This document shows positions 25,993 to 35,424 of a DNA stretch of 64,000 nucleotides, one piece after another. Under the pieces are notes generated by a model. It saw only the letters and a list, made by a program, of their open reading frames with translations. It did not search any database and was not told where the DNA came from. The position numbers and the translations under genes are program-made. Position 1 is the stretch's first letter, and every line of letters begins with the position of its first letter. The DNA comes from Paraburkholderia phenazinium (GTDB lineage Bacteria > Pseudomonadota > Gammaproteobacteria > Burkholderiales > Burkholderiaceae), in NCBI RefSeq assembly GCF_900142845.1, contig NZ_FSRU01000002.1:3410001-3474000 (forward strand), given 5' to 3'.

Positions 25993-27210
25993 TTACTGAA
26001 CGAACGCGCCGATCGTGAAGTAGGGCGATGCGGGCGTCGTCAGATCCAGGTAGCCGAACACACCACCCGTGAAGATCATCTTTCCGGTCGGCGTCGTGCC
26101 CGTCGATGCGCCCACGTGGGTCGTCGTCACTTCGCCCGGCACCGTCTCGGTGAAGTCGAGATTCAGCGCCGTCGCGAGCGAAGCCTGCGACGCGTTGAAC
26201 GGATCGAGCAGCGTGGCCTCGGTGCCTTCAAGCGCCGTCGTGCGGTAGTCGAACTGGCTGTCCACGCCGATGTACTCACCGTTCTGCGAGTTCACCGCGA
26301 TCGTCGACTGTGGCGCGAGAATCGAAATGCCCGATTCGTCGTCCGCCAGCAAGGCCGCCGGATTGGCGACGCCGGTGCGCACCAGGATCGGCACCAACTG
26401 GCCGCGCAACTTGCCGACGATCATGAAGCCCTTGGCCGCCGGGGTCGTGGCGAGGGTGGCTTTGGCCTGCCCCTGGAAGTTGTCGGTTTCGAACGCGCCG
26501 CTGCCGTCCGACGACTGCACGAGGTTGGTTCCGGGCTGCTGGCATTTGCCGGCGTTGATGCCGCTGTTGTCGCACTCGGTCCAGGTACCGTCGCTGTTGA
26601 TGGTGATCTTCGTGTCCACCGAGACCGGCAGGAAGTTCTGCGACGGAATCTGGTGATAGCCGAGCTGGTTGTAGGTGCCGGCCACGTTCGCGATGTTCGT
26701 TTCAATCGACGAGAAACCGATGAACGGGTAGTACGGGAACGTCGTGTCGGGCACGGCGCCCACGCCGAGCACACCACCGAACTGAATCTGCGCACCGGGG
26801 ATCGTGCCGCCCGCGACGCCTTCGCCGATGAAGACGCGCGCCGGACGGGTCGGGTCGAGGCTGGCGCCGTTCAACTGATACGCGCACTGGTTGAGCTTGG
26901 CGGTCGGCAGGCCGGTTTCCTGGGTCAGCGAGCCGCTGACGGTCGTGCCCGCGCGCGTGGGCGTGACGGTGCCCGTGGTCGCTGGAACTGGCGATTCGAC
27001 ATAGGTGATCTGCCAGGTCATCTTGGTGGTGTCGATCTGCAGCTTGGCGAGTTCGCCGTCGCCGCCGCCGCCCGTGTAGACCGTGCTGTAGTCAAGCGTG
27101 GTCGGACACAGGGCTGCCGGAGCCGGTGCCGGCGGCGTGTTGCCGCCGCCGCCGCATGCTGTCACCAGCGGCGCTGTCAAAGCCAGTGCCGCAAGGAATT
27201 TCCATTTCAT
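25993..27210 (-). CDS. DUF2957 lipoprotein (second of a tandem pair)
   Basis: The 405-residue protein has a lipoprotein signal with lipobox LVTAC (Cys19) followed by GGGG. A DUF2957 domain covers almost the whole mature protein. It shares with the upstream paralogue the phrases ESPVPATTGTVTPTRAG, the GEGVAGGTIPGAQIQFGGVLGVGAV region and DDESGISILAP. The start ATG at 27210 puts the signal peptide at the N-terminus, after AGAGGGCAG. Function is unknown; it should be a surface or periplasm-facing outer-membrane lipoprotein. Confidence 0.87.
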   Translation of the reverse strand: MKWKFLAALALTAPLVTACGGGGNTPPAPAPAALCPTTLDYSTVYTGGGGDGELAKLQIDTTKMTWQITYVESPVPATTGTVTPTRAGTTVSGSLTQETGLPTAKLNQCAYQLNGASLDPTRPARVFIGEGVAGGTIPGAQIQFGGVLGVGAVPDTTFPYYPFIGFSSIETNIANVAGTYNQLGYHQIPSQNFLPVSVDTKITINSDGTWTECDNSGINAGKCQQPGTNLVQSSDGSGAFETDNFQGQAKATLATTPAAKGFMIVGKLRGQLVPILVRTGVANPAALLADDESGISILAPQSTIAVNSQNGEYIGVDSQFDYRTTALEGTEATLLDPFNASQASLATALNLDFTETVPGEVTTTHVGASTGTTPTGKMIFTGGVFGYLDLTTPASPYFTIGAFVQ

Positions 27211-27239
27211 ACTGCCCTCTCCTGAATGTTCTCGTTGTC

Positions 27240-27265
27240 GATGGCCGGCTCCCGGTCCGGCCATC
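27240..27265 (-). other. Stem-loop between the tandem DUF2957 genes
   Basis: A 9-bp perfect stem GATGGCCGG / CCGGCCATC has an 8-base loop. It lies in the 77-bp gap between the two genes, without a T-run. Confidence 0.5.
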
Positions 27266-27287
27266 CCTCGATCCCGCTGCGTCTCTT

Positions 27288-28673
27288 TTACTTGTTGACC
27301 TGTGCGCCGATGCCGAAGTACGGGCTCTCCGCCGTCCCCGAAATGGCCGAAGTCGATGCCACCCCGTTGTTTTCCTCGCCCTGGATGAGGATCGCGTACA
27401 GGCCGCCTCCGGCAATGGCAAAGCCGCTCGCCGTGGTCCCGCTGGTCGTCTGGGCCGTGACGCCGACGAGACCCGGGCTCGCCGCGACGCCGTAAGTCAG
27501 GCTGAAGCCGTCCTCGGCGCTCGACGTTCCCGGATTGACGAAGGTGCCGCTGGCCCCGTTGATCAGCGTCGCGGTGTAGTCGAAGTTCGAATCCGCGCCG
27601 ACATAGCCGCCATCGAAGCCGCCCGAGGCCAGCGCCGTGGCCGGCGCGAGCATGGCGATGCCGGATTCGTCGTCGACCTGCAGGGCGCCGATATTGACGT
27701 TGCCGGTACGCACGACGAGCGGGATGGTTGCGCCGTTCAACTGGCCGAGGATCATGTGCGCGACGCCCGATTTGCCGGTCGGCAAGGTCTGGGTAATGAT
27801 CTGCGGCGCTGCGGCGCTGTCGAAATAGCCGTTGCTGTCGAGCGTGTACGGATTGCCGGTGGTCAGGCAGCCGCCTGCATTGGGCGAGAAGCCCGAAGTG
27901 CTTTGGGTGGATGTGCAGGCGCCGGTGGAATCGAAGGTTTCGATAGTGCTCGTGCCGACGGTCGCGTAGTTGCCCGAATTACCGGATGGCGTCAGGTGGT
28001 AGAGCAGGCCGTTATAGGTCCCCGGCAGCTTCGTGATATCCGTGGTCGTGTTGGCGAAGGCGAGGAACGGGTAAAAGTCGAAGTGACGGTTATCCACGGC
28101 GCCGATGCCGGTCAGGACCCCGCTGAACTGCACCGTCGCGCCCGGAATGCCGCCGCCTGCCACGCCGAGACCCACGAAGATCGTCGGCGGATTGGCGGCG
28201 TTGAAATTAGCCGAGGTGCTGTAGGTACCGTTGGGTCCCGAGCCGGTGCCCGGCTCCAGCACGAACGCGCAGCGTATCTGCTCGGCGGTCGGCAGGGCGC
28301 CGGTAGGCGGATGCGCAACCGGGCCGGTGATCTGCACGCCCGCGCGGGTCGGCGACACGGTGCCGGTCGCCAGCGGAATGGGGGATTCGAGCCACGACAG
28401 CGTGTACGTCATGGCCGTGGCGTTGATGTTCAGGCTCACCACTTCGCCGCTGCCGGCGCCGCCCAGATACGTGGTGTTGCCGATATCCGCCGTCGCGGGA
28501 CAGAGCGACGCCACCGTACCCGAGGTCGGCGCGCCCTGCCCGGTGCAACTCGATCCAGAACATTGCGGCGCATTGACCGCACTCGGATTGCTGGCGCTGC
28601 CGCCGCCGCAGGCGATTAACAATGGAGCGGTGATAAGGGCCAATGCGAGGCCTCTGTTTATGGCGTCCCACAT
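27288..28673 (-). CDS. DUF2957 lipoprotein (first of a tandem pair)
   Basis: The 461-residue protein has a lipoprotein signal (lipobox LLIAC, Cys22) followed by GGGS, then a DUF2957 domain. It is clearly paralogous to the next gene (ESPIPLATGTVSPTRAG, GLGVAGGGIPGATVQFSGVL, DDESGIAMLAP) but carries an extra Ser/Thr/Gly-rich linker after the signal and longer loops. The ATG at 28673 follows GGGAGACAG. Role unknown. The 489-bp region upstream presumably holds the promoter. Confidence 0.87.
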   Translation of the reverse strand: MWDAINRGLALALITAPLLIACGGGSASNPSAVNAPQCSGSSCTGQGAPTSGTVASLCPATADIGNTTYLGGAGSGEVVSLNINATAMTYTLSWLESPIPLATGTVSPTRAGVQITGPVAHPPTGALPTAEQIRCAFVLEPGTGSGPNGTYSTSANFNAANPPTIFVGLGVAGGGIPGATVQFSGVLTGIGAVDNRHFDFYPFLAFANTTTDITKLPGTYNGLLYHLTPSGNSGNYATVGTSTIETFDSTGACTSTQSTSGFSPNAGGCLTTGNPYTLDSNGYFDSAAAPQIITQTLPTGKSGVAHMILGQLNGATIPLVVRTGNVNIGALQVDDESGIAMLAPATALASGGFDGGYVGADSNFDYTATLINGASGTFVNPGTSSAEDGFSLTYGVAASPGLVGVTAQTTSGTTASGFAIAGGGLYAILIQGEENNGVASTSAISGTAESPYFGIGAQVNK

Positions 28674-28914
28674 GCTGCTGTCTCCCTTTCGTGTAATTGT
28701 GCGAAGTAATTTCGCTGCACGCTTCAGGGCTGTCAATTGACAGAACCGTCTAAAAAGACCGATTCAAACAGCCTCTGAAACGTGCGACTCTTGCTACCGT
28801 GAGGTTGGCGAGCCTTTTAAACAAAAAACGATTTTTCGGGTGAGGGAGCTGCAGCGTTGCTTCGCCGCACACGCTTGCCTGTCAAGCCTTGGAGCAAAAT
28901 GGCTCTATCATCTG

Positions 28915-28928
28915 CGAACGACCGTTCG
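28915..28928. promoter_or_regulatory. TetR-like operator candidate
   Basis: CGAACGACCGTTCG is a 6-bp perfect inverted repeat around a 2-base centre, a form typical of TetR-family sites. It lies about 240 bp upstream of the first DUF2957 gene. No adjacent regulator gene explains it. Confidence 0.35.
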
Positions 28929-29095
28929 TGAAAGAATCGGGTGTTTCCCCAGGCGGCAATCTATGCAGGCTGAATCGTCATGGTGAACGATTTACCGATC
29001 GCTGTATAACGGCAAGGTTCCGTTTAGAAGTAATTGGGACTAGTACTAATTAGGTATGCGGAATGAAACTTTTAAAGCGGGTATTTGAAACGAAA

Positions 29096-29124
29096 AAAAG
29101 CCGGTTTATGAAAACCGGCTTTTT
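29096..29124. terminator. argC terminator (bidirectional form)
   Basis: AAAAAGCCGGTTT pairs with AAACCGGCTTTTT around ATGA. Read on the minus strand it lies 39 bases after the argC stop and ends in a long T-run. Confidence 0.88.
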
Positions 29125-29162
29125 GATTGAATGACGGCAAAGCGCCGCCGGGCGGAACGGGA

Positions 29163-30110
29163 TTAGCGTTTCAATCCGCTGTCTTCGGCGGTGCCGATCG
29201 CGAGGTTCATGCACTGGATGGCGGCACCCGAGGCGCCCTTGCCCAGATTGTCGAGACGCGCGACGGTGACAAAGCGCTCTTCGCTGCCGAATACGAACAG
29301 GTCGACGCGGTTGGTGTCGTTGTTGGCCTGCACGTCGAAGAAGCCGCCGTCGAGGTTCGCTTCGGCATCGAACGGGGCGACGCGCACGAACGCTTCACCC
29401 GCGTAGTACTCGGCGAACAGCGCGAGCACGTCTTGCGGCGTGGCCTTCTTCGCCAACTGGTTCGGCGAGAAGTAAGTGGTGACGGCGAGACCCTTGTAGA
29501 AGTCGCCGACGATCGGCGTGAACACCGGTGCCGACTTCAGACCGGTGTGAGCCGCCATCTCCGGCAGGTGCTTGTGCGTGAGACCCAGCGCGTAGGGGCG
29601 CGGGCTCTTCAGCCTGTCGTTGCCGCCTGCTTCGTAGTCCGCAATCATCTTCTTGCCGCCGCCGCTGTAGCCGGTGATCGAATAGCTGTGCGCGGCGAAC
29701 TCCGGCGCAACCACGCCGGCTTCGACCAACGGCCGCATGGCCAGCACGAAGGCCGAGGCGTGACAGCCGGGCACGGCAATGCGCTTGGCGGTACGCAGGC
29801 GCTCGCGTTGCGAGCGGGCCAGTTCCGGCAAGCCGTACGCCCAGTCGGCGCTGGTCCGGAACGCGGTGCTCGCGTCGATCAGCACAGTGTGGTCGTTCGC
29901 GACGAGCGACGCCGATTCGCGCGACGCGACATCCGGCAGGCACAGGAACGTGACGTCCGACGCGTTGATGAGACGACGACGCTCCTCGAGGTCCTTGCGC
30001 TTCGCTTCCTCGATACGCAGGATCTCTACGTCGGCGCGTTGCGACAGGTATTCGAAAATCTTCAGGCCGGTCGTACCTTCCTGTCCGTCGACAAATACTT
30101 TCGTGCTCAT
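29163..30110 (-). CDS. argC: N-acetyl-gamma-glutamyl-phosphate reductase, short (type 2)
   Basis: NADPH-dependent third step of arginine synthesis from glutamate. The 315-residue protein is the short form. It begins [22 protein letters not shown], has the catalytic Cys116 in IAVPGCHAS, and ends with the [12 protein letters not shown] segment of the type-2 group. It is monocistronic by appearance, with its own terminator. Confidence 0.95.
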   Translation of the reverse strand: MSTKVFVDGQEGTTGLKIFEYLSQRADVEILRIEEAKRKDLEERRRLINASDVTFLCLPDVASRESASLVANDHTVLIDASTAFRTSADWAYGLPELARSQRERLRTAKRIAVPGCHASAFVLAMRPLVEAGVVAPEFAAHSYSITGYSGGGKKMIADYEAGGNDRLKSPRPYALGLTHKHLPEMAAHTGLKSAPVFTPIVGDFYKGLAVTTYFSPNQLAKKATPQDVLALFAEYYAGEAFVRVAPFDAEANLDGGFFDVQANNDTNRVDLFVFGSEERFVTVARLDNLGKGASGAAIQCMNLAIGTAEDSGLKR

Positions 30111-30365
30111 CTCAATCTCACTGGCTTACGGGAATACGGAGGCGCCGGAGTGCGCCGGAACGTCATTTTAAGACCGGATGGCGGCACGTGTGCGCAAACA
30201 TCGTCGAAAAACGACGTTGCGCCGTGGAAATGACACTGAGATGACGGTTTTATGCGCCAGATGCCATCCGTTGACGGCGGGTTCGCAGCGCTGGGTGGCG
30301 CAGGATGGCACAGGGGTGACCACCTGGGTGCTTCAGCCGTCCATGAGCAGGCCCGCCGCCCGATC

Positions 30366-30935
30366 TCAGCGCGCGGCGTTCCAGCGCGCCGTCACGGCCA
30401 CGATGCGCGCTCCGAATACCTTCGCCGTTTCGAGATCGCCCGACGGCGGCGCTTCTTCCGGCGAAGCATCGGCGGGCGATTGCGTCAGCAGGCCGGTAGA
30501 GCCGCCCACGTAGTTCAGGTCGTCGCGGGTCGCCGCTTTGGTATTAGCCGGCATGATGCCGGTACCCGCCCAGATCATGCCGTGCTGCATGGCCAGCGTG
30601 ACGAAGTACTGGATCGTGGAGAATTTGTCGCCGTTCATCGTCGCAGAGTTGGTGAAGCCGGCGGCGATCTTGTCTTTCCACTTCTGGCCGAACCACGCTT
30701 TCGAACTGGCATCCGCGAATTTCTTGAAGTCGGCGGAAGCGCCGCCCATGTAGGTCGGTGCGCCGAAAACGATGGCGTCGGCGGCGTCGAGTTCGGCCCA
30801 GCCGGCGTCGTCCAGTTCACCGACCGCAAGCAGCTTCGCCTCCGCGCCGGCGCCGAGCGTGCCGGCAAGCACGGCCTCGGCGACCTTCTTCGTATGGCCG
30901 TAGCCGCTGTGGTACACGATGACAATCTTCGACAT
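30366..30935 (-). CDS. NAD(P)H-dependent oxidoreductase, flavodoxin/WrbA-like
   Basis: The 189-residue flavodoxin-fold protein begins MSKIVIVYHSGYGHTKKVAE, the phosphate-binding loop for FMN. GAPTYMGG follows around residue 62 and the ribityl-binding NYVGG near 155. It is probably an NAD(P)H:quinone or FMN reductase acting in the cytosol. I chose the ATG at 30935, preceded by GGAGAGTC. The YbhB-like gene lies upstream on the same strand, and the two may be co-transcribed. Confidence 0.85.
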   Translation of the reverse strand: MSKIVIVYHSGYGHTKKVAEAVLAGTLGAGAEAKLLAVGELDDAGWAELDAADAIVFGAPTYMGGASADFKKFADASSKAWFGQKWKDKIAAGFTNSATMNGDKFSTIQYFVTLAMQHGMIWAGTGIMPANTKAATRDDLNYVGGSTGLLTQSPADASPEEAPPSGDLETAKVFGARIVAVTARWNAAR

Positions 30936-30992
30936 AAGACTCTCCATGAGGGTTGAGCGCAGCAGCAGGACGGGCGCCGTGGAACCTGCGCC

Positions 30993-31595
30993 CTAGCGTC
31001 CGTAGTTGACCACGATTCGCGCACTGCCGAGGGTGGCGGTGCCGATCTCATGATCGAACATCAGCGCCGGCCTGCCTTGGGCGAGCCGAAGATCGGTGGT
31101 GTTGAGCGCATACACGGTGACCACATAGCGATGCGCTTTGCCTGCCGGCGGGCAGGGTCCGCCATAGCCGTCGATGTCGAAGTCGTTGCGCCCTTCGACG
31201 GCGCCGATCTTCTTCACGTAGCCTGATGCGCTGGCATTCTCGGGCAATCGGTCGATGTTGGCCGGGATCTGCGCTACCGCCCAGTGCCACCAGCCGGGGC
31301 CGGGTGCATCGGGGTCGAAGATGGTGACCGCAAAACTGCGCGTGCCTTGTGGCGCGTCATGCCAGGACAATTGCGGCGAGCGGTTGCTGCCCTTGCAATC
31401 GTCCTGGTCGAAAACCTGGGCGGCGTCGACGGTGCCGCCATCGCGCAAGCTTGTGCTCGTCAGCGTAAACGGACCCTCGGCGAGCGCACGTGGTCCATGC
31501 GCGACGGCGAGCGCGAGGCTGAGCAACGCAATGGCGAAAGACGGTGTTCGGGTACGGGGCGAAGCAAACGAAACGACCAGGCAACGCGAGCGCAT
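30993..31595 (-). CDS. YbhB/YbcL-family (Raf kinase inhibitor-like) exported protein
   Basis: The 200-residue protein has an N-terminal signal peptide (hydrophobic stretch about 20-38, ending ALAEG). Its PEBP-like domain carries the DPDAPGPGWWHWAVAQIP and YGGPCPPAGKAHRYVVTVYAL motifs that form the anion-binding pocket. The bacterial role is not established; it is probably periplasmic. RBS AAAGGAGAA precedes the ATG. A strong inverted repeat lies just upstream at 31618-31645. Confidence 0.88.
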   Translation of the reverse strand: MRSRCLVVSFASPRTRTPSFAIALLSLALAVAHGPRALAEGPFTLTSTSLRDGGTVDAAQVFDQDDCKGSNRSPQLSWHDAPQGTRSFAVTIFDPDAPGPGWWHWAVAQIPANIDRLPENASASGYVKKIGAVEGRNDFDIDGYGGPCPPAGKAHRYVVTVYALNTTDLRLAQGRPALMFDHEIGTATLGSARIVVNYGR

Positions 31596-31928
31596 GTGCC
31601 GATTCTCCTTTGTCGAACGGAGTGAGCGCTTTAGCGCTTACTCCGATCCCATGCAAGGTTCTTGCGCGGATCGGTGAACCATCATCCTCACGATCATTAT
31701 TGTCCCTATTTTGTGCCCCGCGGTCGAATGGCATCTAACATTTGCTTTGTGGGATTTCGCGCCACGCTCTGACGGGCCGAGCCGCCAGGAAATGGGCTAT
31801 AGTCAGATGAATTGCGCCCGTGAGCCGGGCCGCAAGCAAGTTCACACATTTGCAACCTGGAACCTACAATTCAAGAATGACGCATGGCTGAGGTTTTGGA
31901 GAGCGTGTTATCAGGCAAAGGGAGAGCA
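31596..31928. other. Divergent regulatory region, YbhB-like gene / response regulator
   Basis: This 333-bp gap holds the 28-bp hairpin at 31618-31645, an AT-rich stretch at 31693-31755 and a TATAGT -10-like box at 31798-31803 before the response-regulator gene. No additional gene is evident. Confidence 0.5.
31618..31645. promoter_or_regulatory. Hairpin/operator upstream of YbhB-like gene
   Basis: CGGAGTGAGCGC pairs with GCGCTTACTCCG around TTTA, a 12-bp stem with one mismatch. It ends 22 bases before the minus-strand start codon, so it would fall in the 5' leader or promoter of that gene. It could be a repressor site or an mRNA structure. Confidence 0.5.
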
Positions 31929-32618
31929 ATGCCAGATCCAGTCAGGGTGGTCGTGGCCGATGATCATCCGGTGATTTTGTTCGGCGCGGAGCACGCGCTG
32001 CTCAAATTCCCCGGCATTCAGGTGGTTGCGCGCGCACGCCAGTCAACTGAACTCATCAAGGTGTTGCAGACCGTCCCTTGCGACGTGCTGGTAACCGATC
32101 TGGCAATGCCCGGCGGACAGTACGGCGACGGCTTGCCCCTCATCGGCTATTTGCGTCGTAATTTTCCTACTCTGCCAATCGTCGTATTGACGATGCTCGA
32201 GAATGCGGCGCTGCTCAAGCGGCTGAGCGAACTCGGGGTCACGTCGGTCGTCAACAAGGCGGACGACCTGAGTCATATCGGACTCGCGGTTCAGCACGTC
32301 AGCCGCAATCTCGAATACATGAGCCCATCGGTCAAGGCCTCGCTCGACACGCTGCGCATGAATGCGGGCGGCAAGAGTGACGAGGTGATTCTGTCGAAGC
32401 GCGAACTGGAGGTGGTGCGGCTGTTTGTGTCCGGCATGACCATCAAGGAAATCTCGGAACAGTTGAACCGCAGTATCAAGACCATCAGCACGCAGAAGAA
32501 CACTGCCATGCGCAAGCTCGGCATTGATCGCGATTCCGAACTGTTTCAATACGCGCAAAGCAATGGTTTGCTGAATCTGTCGTCGTATTCGGTGGGGGAG
32601 CAGGGCGATTTACCCTGA
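31929..32618 (+). CDS. Response regulator, RcsB/NarL (LuxR-HTH) type
   Basis: The 229-residue protein has a receiver domain (about 5-125) with the acidic pocket Asp11/Asp12 and phospho-acceptor Asp57 in LVTDLAMPGG. A LuxR-type HTH (about 155-212) contains LSKRELEVVRLFVSGMTIKE and NRSIKTISTQK. The DLAMPGG-YGDGLPLI phrase resembles RcsB. No sensor kinase is adjacent, so it is an orphan in this window. The ATG at 31929, after AAAGGGAGAG, is preferred to one 15 codons upstream. Confidence 0.9.
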   Translation: MPDPVRVVVADDHPVILFGAEHALLKFPGIQVVARARQSTELIKVLQTVPCDVLVTDLAMPGGQYGDGLPLIGYLRRNFPTLPIVVLTMLENAALLKRLSELGVTSVVNKADDLSHIGLAVQHVSRNLEYMSPSVKASLDTLRMNAGGKSDEVILSKRELEVVRLFVSGMTIKEISEQLNRSIKTISTQKNTAMRKLGIDRDSELFQYAQSNGLLNLSSYSVGEQGDLP

Positions 32619-32662
32619 CGCGGTCCGCGGCTGTGTTCCGGCCGCGTGCGTGTGACGGATGG

Positions 32663-32701
32663 AAAAAGGGCTGCCTGTCGTGCCGACAGGCAGCCCTTTT
32701 T
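32663..32701. terminator. Bidirectional terminator
   Basis: AAAAAGGGCTGCCTGTCG pairs perfectly with its complement around a short loop, with A- and T-runs on both sides. It separates the response-regulator gene (+) from the convergent pyrE (-). Confidence 0.93.
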
Positions 32702-32768
32702 AACGTCAGCCATCCGGACTGGGATCGGACCGCGTTCGACGGTCCAGACTCAGTCGATTAAGGCGAGC

Positions 32769-33455
32769 TTACTGCGGCGACGCGGTCGCGCCGCCGTGCG
32801 CAGCCGACCACTCGGCCGGCGCGTGCAGGAATTTTTCGACTTCGTCGAGCGTCTTCGTGTCGAAGTAGCTGTTTTCCTTGGCGACGCGCAGCACGTCCCA
32901 CCAGGTGGCGAGCGCGTGCAGATCGACATCAATGTCTTTCAGCACCGACACGCTTTCCTTGAAGATGTTGTAGTGGAACAGCACGAAGCAGTGGTTCACC
33001 GTCGCGCCGGCGGTGCGCAGCGCGTTGATGAAGTTGATCTTGCTGCGGCTGTCGGTGGTGAGGTCTTCCACCAGCAGCACGCGCTGGCCTTCCGTCAGCA
33101 GACCTTCGATCTGCGCGTTACGGCCGAAACCCTTCGGCTTCTTGCGCACGTATTGCATCGGCACCATCAGGCGGTCGGAGAGCCATGCCGCGAACGGGAT
33201 GCCGGCGGTTTCGCCACCGGCGACCGCGTCGATCTGCTCATAGCCGACGTCGCGCAGGATGGTGGCTTCGGCCATTTCCATCAGGCCGCGGCGCACGCGC
33301 GGATACGAGATCAGCTTGCGGCAGTCGATATACACCGGGCTCGCCCAGCCGGACGTGAAGATGTACGGTTTTTCCGCGTTGAAGTGAACTGCTTGCACTT
33401 CCAGCAGCATCTTGGCGGTCGTGTCGGAGATCGTCTGGCGATCGAAGCCTGTCAT
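32769..33455 (-). CDS. pyrE: Orotate phosphoribosyltransferase
   Basis: Converts orotate and PRPP to OMP in pyrimidine synthesis. The 228-residue protein has the family [20 protein letters not shown] segment, [13 protein letters not shown], and the PRPP-binding motif [14 protein letters not shown]. The start ATG at 33455 follows CAAGGATCCGCCC, a weak ribosome-binding site, but the upstream frame is not conserved in character. Confidence 0.93.
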   Translation of the reverse strand: MTGFDRQTISDTTAKMLLEVQAVHFNAEKPYIFTSGWASPVYIDCRKLISYPRVRRGLMEMAEATILRDVGYEQIDAVAGGETAGIPFAAWLSDRLMVPMQYVRKKPKGFGRNAQIEGLLTEGQRVLLVEDLTTDSRSKINFINALRTAGATVNHCFVLFHYNIFKESVSVLKDIDVDLHALATWWDVLRVAKENSYFDTKTLDEVEKFLHAPAEWSAAHGGATASPQ

Positions 33456-33806
33456 GGGCGGATCCTTGGGTGAGAGCGGGGAGGGCGCGGGCGCAGCGGC
33501 CCGGTGGCGCAGCAAGCGGGGCATTCCGCGCCTGATGGGCGGAACACGCAGCCGGTCAGTGGAGTGCAGGCCGGTTTTGCTACGCGCGTAGCCCGACATT
33601 TTACCCGATTCGGACACTTCCGAGGAGGCTGTCGCGCGTGAAAACCCTTAATGACGGCTATAGCGACGGCGCCGCTCCGGCGCGACCGCCTTTTTTGGCT
33701 TGCTTGTGGCCCCGGCGGGCGCCGATTACACTCACGCGAATTTTCAGGGGCGGGCGGCCCCGGCGCCGATATCGTCACCGCAGCCGCGCCCTACGGGATG
33801 CTTTCG

Positions 33807-35072
33807 ATGACTGTCGCCTCTACTTCCCCCACCTCCCGCGCGAGCGCGCAACGCGGCTATGCCGGCCGTGCCCTGCTCGCGGCAGTGCTTGGCTACGCGA
33901 TGGACGGCTTCGACCTGCTGATCCTCGGCTTCATGCTGCCGGTCATCGCCGCGGACCTGCATCTTTCCTCCGCCCAGGCGGGCTCGCTCGTCACCTGGAC
34001 GCTGATCGGCGCGGTGGCGGGCGGCATCGTCTTCGGCGTGTTGAGCGACTACTTCGGTCGGGTTCGGATGCTCACGTGGACCATCCTGATCTTCGCGGTG
34101 TTCACCGGTCTGTGCGCGCTGGCGCAAGGCTATACGGATCTGCTCGCTTACCGGACCGTTGCCGGTCTCGGACTCGGCGGGGAGTTCGGCATTGGCATGA
34201 CGCTCGTCGCGGAGGCCTGGCCGGCGTCGCAGCGGGCGCGGGTGTCGTCGTACGTGGGGCTGGGCTGGCAACTGGGCGTGCTGGCCGCCGCACTGCTGAC
34301 GCCGCTGCTGTTGCCGATCATCGGCTGGCGCGGCATGTTCGCGCTGGGACTCGTGCCTGCGGTGGTGTCGTTCGTCGTGCGGCGACGCGTCGAGGAGCCG
34401 GCGTTGTTTGTCGAGCGTGCGGAACACGCGCGGCATACGCGGCACGCAGGACAAGGCGGCACCGCACGCAAGCTGCCGCTCAGGCGTCTCGTGGCCGACG
34501 CACGCACCGCGCGCGCGAGCGTCGGTGTGGCGATTCTCTGTTCGGTGCAGAACTTCGGCTACTACGGCCTGATGATCTGGCTGCCCAGCTATCTGTCTAA
34601 AACCTTCGGCTATTCGCTGACCAAATCCGGCTTGTGGACCTCCGTGACGGTGCTCGGCATGGGCCTCGGCATCTGGCTGTTCGGCATCGCAGCCGACCGC
34701 TTTGGCCGCAAGCCGACCTTCCTGTTCTATCAGGCGGGCGCGGTCGTGATGGTGTTTGTCTACGCACACCTGAGTACGCCGTTCGCGCTGTTGATCGGCG
34801 GCGCCGTGATGGGCGTGTTCGTCAACGGCATGATCGGCGGTTACGGCGCGCTGATTTCCGAGTTGTATCCCACCGAGGCGCGGGCCACTGCGCAAAATGT
34901 TCTGTTCAACATCGGGCGTGCCGTGGGCGGTTTTGGGCCGGTCGTGGTCGGTGCGCTGGCGGCGCGGTATTCGTTCGGTGCCGCGCTCGCGCTGCTTGCC
35001 TCGATCTACCTGCTCGACATTCTCGCGACGCTTTTCCTGATCCCCGAACGTCGTGGCGCCGCACTCGACTGA
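33807..35072 (+). CDS. MFS transporter, aromatic-acid/proton symporter-like
   Basis: The 421-residue protein has 12 predicted membrane helices. The first helix carries DGFD (YAMDGFDLLILGFMLP), a marker of the AAHS subfamily that imports aromatic acids with protons. Loop motifs GVLSDYFGRVRM (2-3) and GIAADRFGRKPTF (8-9) are typical MFS sites. The substrate is not fixed. I use the ATG at 33807, which has GGGA at good spacing; the ATG at 33798 is also possible. Confidence 0.85.
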   Translation: MTVASTSPTSRASAQRGYAGRALLAAVLGYAMDGFDLLILGFMLPVIAADLHLSSAQAGSLVTWTLIGAVAGGIVFGVLSDYFGRVRMLTWTILIFAVFTGLCALAQGYTDLLAYRTVAGLGLGGEFGIGMTLVAEAWPASQRARVSSYVGLGWQLGVLAAALLTPLLLPIIGWRGMFALGLVPAVVSFVVRRRVEEPALFVERAEHARHTRHAGQGGTARKLPLRRLVADARTARASVGVAILCSVQNFGYYGLMIWLPSYLSKTFGYSLTKSGLWTSVTVLGMGLGIWLFGIAADRFGRKPTFLFYQAGAVVMVFVYAHLSTPFALLIGGAVMGVFVNGMIGGYGALISELYPTEARATAQNVLFNIGRAVGGFGPVVVGALAARYSFGAALALLASIYLLDILATLFLIPERRGAALD

Positions 35073-35424
35073 GTGATCCGCTTCACGCCTGTGCGAACTG
35101 TCGTGACAGCGCCGGACACCGCTGTGCGATGACGCGCCGCAGCATTGCGGCGACCTGCGCCGTGCGCGATCAAGTCCTTGTTTCGCCGATGGTTAGCGCA
35201 TCTAAAGGTCACGCGTAATGGCCCATGCGGGGTGTACACTAACTCCCCCGCAAAAGCTCTGTGCCGTCTTGCCAACCGCTCAGGTTCGACGCGGCGCCTA
35301 ACCGGCGCAAGCGAAAACCGCTGCAGTCGATTACCCATTCGATTCATGCAAGCGAGGCACACGGCACGCTGGGCCGGGCCCAAGCGGGCCGCGCCCAATT
35401 TACTTACGTCTCGCAGGCCAAAAA
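35073..35424. other. 352-bp intergenic region upstream of maeB
   Basis: No gene is visible. A weak promoter pair, TTGTTT (35178-35183) and TCTAAA (35201-35206), has 17-base spacing. A GC-rich inverted repeat occurs just before maeB. No recognised riboswitch is seen. Confidence 0.4.

Larger units (their letters stand above)
28674..29162. other. 489-bp intergenic region upstream of DUF2957 pair
   Basis: No gene is visible. It contains an operator-like inverted repeat CGAACG-AC-CGTTCG at 28915-28928. Several AT-rich patches include ACTAGTACTAATT near 29039. The argC terminator lies at 29096-29124. The AT-rich patches make this the likely site of the minus-strand promoter for the lipoprotein pair. 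Confidence 0.45.
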
